This document shows positions 57,433 through 64,000 of a stretch of 64,000 nucleotides of DNA, piece after piece; within the stretch, counting starts at the first letter, position 1; each line of letters starts with the position of its first letter. Location of the stretch: contig BCIM01000001.1 in NCBI GenBank assembly GCA_039545315.1, positions 296,805 to 360,804 on the forward strand, written 5' to 3'. This DNA is from Kondoa malvinella. Lineage: Eukaryota > Basidiomycota > Agaricostilbomycetes > Agaricostilbales > Kondoaceae. The notes below the pieces were generated by a model. It saw only the letters and a list, made by a program, of their open reading frames with translations. It made no database searches and was not told where the DNA came from. The position numbers were made by a program, and so were the translations under genes.

Positions 57433-58012
57433 ATGAAGATTCCGTGTTTGCTCCTCCTCATACCTTTGATCGCTGGTCAAACAACACTACCCACTTCCGA
57501 AGAAGCAACAGACCTATCCTCTGGTATCATTCAGCTTGTACTCCATCTTATCCCTTCACCAGCTTCTATCAGCTTTCGACCTCGACCTACTATCGCTCCA
57601 AGCAAATGCGAGACGTACGGCGGTATTAGTGATGCATGCGATGGTGTGGCGTCTTGCTGGTCAGTCGTACTTGCTAATCAGAAGATCATATGGCTCATAC
57701 AAGAGATAGTGCGGATTCCGCATTGTGCAAAGGAATGATCTGCCAGCTTGCTTGCACGCGTGCGACGTTGGAAGGTTACTGCGCCAGTGCAGAGGAATGT
57801 GATACGAGCATGGGATACGAATGCAGGGAGAATAGGTGCTTGCCGCCTTTAGGTGCCAGTAGGCGTATAGCCGGAGAGACGTGTGATCAAGGTGCCGCAA
57901 ACACTGCGTTCTGGTAAGATTATCCTTCTGAGCAGATATCACAGCTCAGGGCAACTTTAGCACACCACAAGACTCGATGTGTATCAACAGTGTCTGCGAG
58001 CCATGTACATGA
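57433..58012 (+). CDS. Small secreted cysteine-rich protein
   Basis: Signal peptide MKIPCLLLLIPLIAGQTTLP, then about 45 residues without cysteine, then a domain of about 100 residues with 16 cysteines. It starts KCETYGGISDACDGVASC and runs through LCKGMICQLACTRATLEGYC, ECDTSMGYECRENRCLPPLG and ETCDQGAANTAFC, ending CINSVCEPCT. Two introns split cysteine codons (near 57659-57711 and 57916-57960). The stop is at 58010-58012. The even cysteine number suggests eight disulfides. The spacing recalls Dickkopf-type colipase-fold modules seen in some basidiomycete secreted proteins, but that is weak. Possible roles are cell wall, apoplast effector or protease inhibitor; none is supported directly. Confidence 0.65.
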
Positions 58013-58400
58013 GGGAGAAAGGGACTGTATTCATTTGCATTGCATACTATATTACGACTGTACGAAACTACCAGCCCTGATCTTCGCTTAGACATGAGTA
58101 AAAAGATCAAAAGGGCGTTAAGATGATCGATTCAATCCGAAGAAAGAAGAAAGTTTGCTCTTGGCAGCACTTTGGCCCTGGCAAGCGTAGGATTGATGCA
58201 ACAACCTAGGTCGTGCATCTCGCTTGCGAGGAATTTGACGGCTGCCTATAACTCACGAGGGAAGCAACAAAGACTGGAGAGAAAGGAAAGAGACATAGGA
58301 AAAGCAGAACTCACAAACGCGACCCCGTAAAGCCCAAAATACATGAAACCCTTAGAAAGTAATGTACAAGAATGTCATAAGAGTACAAATTGTTCGTGTT
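58013..58400. other. Convergent 3' region, nothing recognised
   Basis: About 390 bp between two convergent stop codons. No reading frame or RNA gene is recognised. Confidence 0.35.
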
Positions 58401-59891
58401 TCATTGATTGATGGTTGAAGCTGATTGTCGTGTCCTGCGTGTTTTCGGTAGACTTTGAGGGAAGACGTCTGGTAAAGACCCGGTTCTGGAGTGACGTCTG
58501 CGGGTCGATGGATCAATTTGTCGATCTAGAGTAGGAGAGTCGACGGGACGGCGAGGAAACGGGACTGATGTGTTGTCTGGTCGAGTGAAAGACAGCTGTC
58601 TCGAACGCAACGAGCCTGGAGCTGATGGTATCAGCGGTGAAGAAGATGAAGTAGACCCTTGAGAGCTGGTTCGACTGCGACTGGCCATTTTGGGAGAGCT
58701 TTGAGGCGGAAAAGAGGCAATAGAAGGTTTTCTTTCCTGCTGAGCTGCTGAAGTGCTCATTGAAGTAGAAACGGGAATACGGCTAGATTTACGCTTCGGT
58801 ATAGCTGGACGGTCATCGAGGTGCATGCTGGAAGTTGATGGCGAATCGAAGGTAGGCGAAGTAGCAAATTCAACATGACGTTCAGGTTTGGCGGGACTTT
58901 CTTCTTGTATCGAGACGTCAAGCGGCATAGTTGCATCAGCCAATGATCGATCTGCATCTTTTGTTGGCGAAGAGAAGCTAGCTGGAAAGGCTATCGAAGC
59001 TGGCGGCGAGGCCATTCGCCTTGCTGGCTCTTCCTTTGCTTCTGAGACCAGGCCAAGCCCGAACAAGCGACTATCACTGTTGAGGTTGTACGGATGCTCC
59101 TCTTCTTCATGTTCGCTGTAATCGGTGCTGGGTGTTGGGAATTCTTCTTCAGCAGGTGTAAGAGGAAAACGAATAGAGTAGTCGAAGGGTGTGCTAGGCG
59201 CAGAAGAGGCAGTCGAGGAGAAACGACTATGCCGCGTTGAAACGGGTGAGCATCTAGGCACTCTGTTAGATGATATGCAAGTGGTCCTGAAAGACTTACT
59301 GCTCGGGTTGAACAGTCGCGATAGGTGATCCACCTCGAACAATGTCGGGATGGCTCAGCATTTGACTTGAGGAGCCCACCAATTCAAAAGCAGTTTCTTT
59401 CACATCTTCGTGCACTTCCGGTGCAGGTCTACAGGCCCAGGTTGAGTACAATTGATGCCAAACGAGTATAGACTTACGCGGTACGTATCTCATCCTCCTC
59501 AAACGGTGCAGAGAGCACAGATGGCTCGATCGACTCTTCAGCCTCTTCTTCCGTCCTCAAAGCAGAACCGGTAGCAGCAGGTTGTTCAGCACTGCTCCAA
59601 TTTTCAGCCAGAATTCGCCTCGCCAAGCAGGACGACTCACTTGGTGACCGCTATCGTCCCCTCTTTCCCCTCGCACACATTGTCCGTTTGCGTCCCAGCG
59701 ACTTGCTTGAGCGACGCAGTGGGCCCTTGTACGTCATTTTTTCGACAAGCGAACAGATGTTTCGCAGCTCGCACAGACAGCACAGCAGGGGATAGAGCGC
59801 AGACGTATACGGTCAGAGCAGCGAGGAAAATAGCAGAAAGCCATAAATCGACAATTCGCTTGGTCAAACTTTTTGCGCGGGCATACAGCAT
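58401..59891 (-). CDS. Single-pass membrane protein with long disordered tail
   Basis: Not recognised. Exon 1 (ATG 59891, MLYARAKSLTKRIVDLWLSA) carries one hydrophobic helix (WLSAIFLAALTVYVCALSPA). After an intron come acidic residues (RTEEEAEESIEPSVLSAPFE) and after another a roughly 300-residue Ser/Pro/Thr/Arg-rich region with no globular part. It includes many S-P and R-x-x-S sites (KRKSSRIPVSTSMSTSAAQQ, RRRHSRTGSLPDVFPQSLPK), so it is a likely phosphorylation target. The stop is at 58401-58403. The topology suggests a cytoplasmic disordered tail on a short membrane anchor, for example at the nuclear envelope or ER. This is inference. Confidence 0.55.
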
Positions 59892-60091
59892 CTTGCTCTA
59901 CTTGTGGCACAGAGAGGAGGGTCCAGCACAGAAGGAAAATGACTGCAGCTGTTGATAGCTGCCTTGGGACGCTTCACTTCATGGTGGTGCGATACAACTT
60001 GATCATGTCAAAAATTTGTTGCGTCACTTGTCGAAGAACCGATCAATACCCGCGCATCAGTCACAATTGAGGCAGCTGATTTGACTGCAAC

Positions 60092-60637
60092 ATGATCAAA
60101 GCCAGCCGACCGGTCGTCCTCTCGCTTATCCTCGATAGCAAATCCCAAGACACGCTCACAGCTTTACGAACCCAATTCTTTCCTCGAAACCGCAACTTTC
60201 TCTCAGCGCACATTACGCTCTTTCACGCTTTACCGCCCAGCGATCAACTCTTCACTCTGCTCGAACGAACATTAGCAGATCTCAAACCATTCAACTTGGG
60301 GTTGGGCGATCCTTTCTTGTTCAAGAATGGCAGCGGAGTCGCTTTGGACATGAAATCATTCAAAGCGAAAGAGTTGCATCAAACGTTGCTCGACACTCTG
60401 TGGGATGCGAGGGTCGAATTGACCGAACAGGATCAAAGGCCAATGAGGGGTGTTCATGTAACGATATGCAATAAAGCAAAAGAGGCAGAAGCGAAGGATG
60501 TGTTTCAGCAGATGCAGGATAAGATGGAGGGACTGCAGAAGGAGTTGCCGACGGCGAGAGGACTTGGTGTGGCAGCGTGGGAGTACCAGCAGGATTCGAC
60601 GTGGAAGCATTTGACGGATTACATGTTCAAGAAGTAA
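60092..60637 (+). CDS. 2H phosphoesterase (2'-5' RNA ligase superfamily)
   Basis: Intronless, 181 residues. Two H-x-T motifs, HITLFHAL (about residue 50) and HVTICNKA (about residue 126), are the catalytic pair of the 2H fold. This fold acts on 2',3'-cyclic or 2'-5' phosphodiester bonds in RNA or nucleotides. The first motif follows the typical FPRNRNFLSAH strand. Length and spacing fit a single-domain 2H enzyme. The exact substrate is unknown. The start is ATG 60092 (MIKASRPVVLSLILD). Lack of introns is unusual for this window and may reflect retrocopy or bacterial origin long ago, but nothing in composition shows recent transfer. Confidence 0.75.
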   Translation: MIKASRPVVLSLILDSKSQDTLTALRTQFFPRNRNFLSAHITLFHALPPSDQLFTLLERTLADLKPFNLGLGDPFLFKNGSGVALDMKSFKAKELHQTLLDTLWDARVELTEQDQRPMRGVHVTICNKAKEAEAKDVFQQMQDKMEGLQKELPTARGLGVAAWEYQQDSTWKHLTDYMFKK

Positions 60638-60820
60638 GAGGGGTGGAGGAATTGCAGTTTGAGCTAGTGCAGAAGGCAGATATGGTCGAAAAGTAGAACA
60701 TGGACGGACTCACTGGTCAAGCATATTGTACATAGTGTCGAGAGTGTCCAGCAGCAGGATCCGATATTAATGCAGCGGGTATATGTACGAGTGATTTTTG
60801 CGTTTCGGCTATAGCTTTGT

Positions 60821-61690
60821 CTAGAACAGTTCATCCAGCGTCATCTGCGAAAGTGATCAGCCGAAAGTAACAAGATACACGAACATGTGCTCACCTGTTT
60901 CGCAATATCCTGTTCACCAAAAGGCAGGAATCAGAACGAGCCCGAATAGTCACAACTTGGGCATACCGTATTTGCTACCATGTACTTGAATTCTTCAAAG
61001 TCCAGCTTACCATCCCCATCCTGATCTGCTTCCATGATAGTCTTGTCTACTATCTGTTGCAGTTGCTGATCCTGTTCGAACAATTGTCACTCATAGCTCA
61101 ACAGCAGAAGATGACAAGCAGACGAACCTTGAGATTGTTTCCCACCATCATCTTGAGCACAATAAAGAGTTCTCCGTTCGATATGTAGCCATCTCTGTCC
61201 ATATCATAGACCTTGAAAGCGACTGTACACCAAGACGATCTCGTGTAAGCTCAATGAGCCAACTTTGAACGCAAGGCGCACATTTGAGCTTTTCTTCCCT
61301 CTCCCCTCTATTACTGAACGCGCTCAAGCCTTGTACAAACTCTTGGAAATCCACTGTTCCTCCTCCACTGCAAAGTCCATTGAGGTTCAGAGACAGCGCA
61401 TGACCGCGTTCACAAGGCAACTGACTCTTCGTCAAAGATAGCTATCAACCGACTTGCGAGTGGGTTGTTGGCAATTTGCGGTATCTGCAGGAATTCCTCC
61501 TTGTCTATTGAGCCTGACCCATCTCGGTCTAGTTTCATGAACCGCCTTCGCAGTCGCTGAATTTCCGGCGCAGAGACTGTATACGACGTGGTCCTGGCTA
61601 AGTATTGAGAGCACAGTAGCCGTAGATGTACAACGCACAGTTGGAGTTCTTCTCCATGTCCTCTAGGATTTGACTACCGCCTTGTCCCAT
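60821..61690 (-). CDS. CNB1: Calcineurin regulatory subunit B
   Basis: EF-hand subunit that binds and activates calcineurin A in calcium signalling and stress response. Exon 1 encodes [17 protein letters not shown] (ATG 61690), with Gly2 as in N-myristoylated calcineurin B. Then [20 protein letters not shown] and [20 protein letters not shown] give EF1, [19 protein letters not shown]2, [22 protein letters not shown]3, and [21 protein letters not shown]4. The end is QMTLDELF at the stop 60821-60823. All four EF loops have the expected acidic ligands. Total about 175 residues, the family norm. Several introns of 45-70 bp. Confidence 0.9.
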
Positions 61691-61867
61691 CTTGGAAGAA
61701 AGGGAGGTGAAAGCGAGATGAAGGAGAGGCGCGTCGGTTGCTCGGTATTGTCAGAGCTTTTGAACGTAGGTGCAGCGTCGCGAATGGACGTCGAGAAATG
61801 ACCAAGGTCAATGCACGCGAAGCGATCAAGTGAACAAAGATTATGCTACAAGCTATCTACAAGCTAG

Positions 61868-64000
61868 TCATCGCCAATACTCTGTATTATACGGCTGGCC
61901 AGTATCAGGATCAACAGCTGGGTCTTGGTTCAAAGGCAGAGGCGAAGGCTGCCTCGGTGGAATATCGCTATGATACGTCGATGTATAGCTTTCGTACGTC
62001 GAGCCAGCAGAGTCGTACATCGAGACTTGTTGCTCCGTCTGCCAGAAATCATTCGGTCGACAAGGATGCGGTGTCTCATTGAATAGCTGCGGTGGGTCGA
62101 AAGGCATACTATCACACTGCCATTGAGGCGGAGTAGGAGTCCTGCAGTAGGGATAGAATTGAGGCGGATGATAGTCAACTTGAAGATCATAGGCAGACCA
62201 GCAGGAAACGTCTGGATCTTCTATTTCTTCCCAATACGCTGTTGAAGTGATTGCGCGACTGCTTCTTGTCCTACGAGGTGGACGTTCATGAGTTGAAGGA
62301 GTGCCATCGGATTGTGGTAAAGGCTGTGGATCGATCATTGGTTCATTTGCGATAGCTAAAGGTGCTGAGCATGGCTGAATTTCAGGTAAAGGGGTAGGTG
62401 CGGGCGTCGAAGGTGTGACATCGATTGTAGTAACGATATCAGGAGGACTTGAAGGACCCAGGTCAGGAAACGGAAAGCCTTCATTCGCTTTCGGCTCGAC
62501 GGTCAGATCGTGAAAAGTAGGTGGGGGTGTAAAAGCTCTGTCATCCGGCTCATCTTCTATCAGTCTTTGTAGCCATGGGTGTCCTTCCGCTTCTGTTGCT
62601 GCATGACAAGGTTGATGGGATTGATCGCTGACTATCGATTCTGTGTAGGGTGGGCGATCTTCTATCAGCAGCGGCAAGCGATCCATGTTCAATTGCTCAA
62701 GCGGTCGCTCGTTTCGGATGCGCTGCTGCTCTTCTTCATACTGCAAGCGCAACCTCTTTTCCTCTTCTAAAAATCGCTGCTGCTCTCGATCCCTTTCGGC
62801 CACCGCTTCCAACTCTTCAGCATTGAAGGGATTTCGCAGAATAGAATGTAGTGGCTCATGTAATGTAGCAGTAGTCGTTGACTTTCTTCTCGTTTTCGGC
62901 CGCTTATCCTGCCTCACTTCCGACTTGGCTTTTTTCGACGCTGCAGATTCTTTTGCTGGTTGAGGTTGTCCAAGGTCCTTATTGTTCTTCATAAAGATCT
63001 CAAAGACCTCAGTCATAGCACCGCGGACCTCTGTAGTGTCTGGAGTTGCTGGTCTGTCGGGCTCTTTTGGTTTCGGTTTTGGTTGAACAGGTGCTGCAGG
63101 TTTCGCAGCTTGTTGTGGAGGAGGAGGAGGAGCAGGTCTAGCGGGCTGAGGCATCATTGGAGGAGGCATAGGTCGAGGCGGAATCATGGGAAAGGCAGGA
63201 CGAGGTGGAATTGGCATGGCGGGTCTGGCAGCGGGAGGTGCGACGTTTGGCTTTGGTGGAGCAGGTCTGTACAAGACTCAATATACTCCCATCCGATTCA
63301 AAGAGAATACGTACGGCGCGGGCTTCGGTTTCGCCTTTTCTTCAGCTTCAAGCACTTTTAATCTTGCTTTGACATCCTTCCTCCGAATACCAATGTTTTC
63401 AGCTTTCATGAGCCACTTGAAGGATATCAGAGACCAGTCTCGAGCTCAGCAAATGGAGCTTACCTGCAAGTTTTTGATCCGCTTCATGTCGAAATTGCCA
63501 CCCTTCCCATCGCTTGACAATTCACTGAGCTCGTTGGCAATCATGATTCTTCGATTATTTGATGGCTCGTATGAATCGTATCTGCTTTCCGCACAAGGAC
63601 CACATGCACCTGATTTGAGCATCAGCGAATCGTTCGAGATTCATTTTGACACCTACATGGGCGACCGGTGATGTTGATGTGCTCTTGCTTTCGTATACTA
63701 AAGCCTATTAGCCCGCCCAGTTCTGTAGAACGAATACTTACTCCCATGGTAGCAACGGATCGATCTGAGCGAAATGAAGGCGCTCTGTCAGGATCACCTA
63801 TCAACTGTGTGGAAACGGCAACCGGCCTGAACACTCACTATACGGTTTGATATTCCTGGTAGCGACCAACTTCATGATCAACCCATCCATTTGTACTTCC
63901 ATATTCGGAGAACAAGAATGGGCTAAAACAACATCAGTCGATGCTCATCCGGGATCGACATACGCACTTGCTCGAGCAAGATAAGGATAAAGTGCCTTTA
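61868..64000 (-). CDS. SET-domain protein with SMYD-like post-SET cysteines, 5' end off the window
   Basis: Only the C-terminal part is present; the gene runs out of the right edge. The first visible exons read KALYPYLARATHSCSPNMEV then MDGLIMKLVATRNIKPY. The HSCSPN phrase matches the SET motif N/RHSCxPN and the next strand matches the SET end. Across introns follow KQEHINITGRPCACGPC and PSNNRRIMIANELSEL, like the C-x-C-x2-C and RR helix after SET in fungal SMYD-type enzymes. A linker (MKAENIGIRRKDVKARLKVL) leads to about 450 residues of Pro-rich, disordered tail (PIPPRPAFPMIPPRPMPPPM) with a coiled stretch (EAVAERDREQQRFLEEEKRL). The stop is at 61868-61870. Likely a lysine methyltransferase acting on protein. 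The catalytic N-terminal half is not seen, so activity cannot be judged. Confidence 0.65.

Overview
The window is nuclear DNA of a filamentous or yeast-like fungus, most likely a basidiomycete. The reasons are intron-dense genes (usually several per gene, mostly 45-65 bp, GT..AG, often GTGAGT/GTAAGT donors), tight gene packing on both strands, and a gene set that includes intron-rich-fungus splicing genes (a CTNNBL1 homologue next to PRP18, La and many-exon metabolic genes). I cannot name the genus. No rRNA, tRNA, CRISPR, transposon or virus was recognised. Exon boundaries are hand-placed from splice consensus and reading frame; none is backed by transcripts.

Layout from left to right. 0.3-2.7 kb: a BAH-PHD chromatin protein. 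2.8-4.1 kb: a PLP aminotransferase. 4.6-7.0 kb: a mitochondrial PPR protein. 7.4-9.6 kb: a four-helix membrane protein and a Lys/Ala/Glu-rich helical protein. 9.8-17.4 kb: mitochondrial ribosomal protein uL2 head-to-head with the large DOP1/Dopey trafficking gene. 17.4-26.4 kb: an Ies4-like INO80 subunit, a large fusion of a disordered region with a quinone-oxidoreductase-like domain, CTNNBL1 and a YCII-domain protein. 27.2-32.3 kb: a Yor1-like ABCC transporter. 32.5-37.4 kb: two tandem acyl-CoA synthetase genes only 43 bp apart. 37.9-40.2 kb: a small secreted/GPI-type protein and a PD-(D/E)XK nuclease-protein kinase fusion. 40.8-44.3 kb: a divergent alcohol dehydrogenase/short-chain dehydrogenase pair. 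44.8-49.6 kb: an unidentified gene, COX12 (built from microexons), PRP18 and CAB2. 49.9-56.9 kb: a GPI-anchored Cu-only-type superoxide dismutase, a secreted amidase and La. 57.4-64 kb: a secreted 16-cysteine protein, a membrane-anchored disordered protein, a 2H phosphoesterase, calcineurin B and a SET-domain protein cut by the right edge.

Most of the window is conserved housekeeping (RNA processing, mitochondria, trafficking, chromatin, calcium signalling). The accessory part is 27-44 kb plus the secreted proteins at 49.9-58 kb. The best candidates for something new are the nuclease-kinase fusion at 38.7-40.2 kb, the run of 12-, 15- and 9-nt exons in COX12, the closely packed acyl-CoA synthetase pair, and the oxidoreductase fusion at 19.1-22.7 kb.
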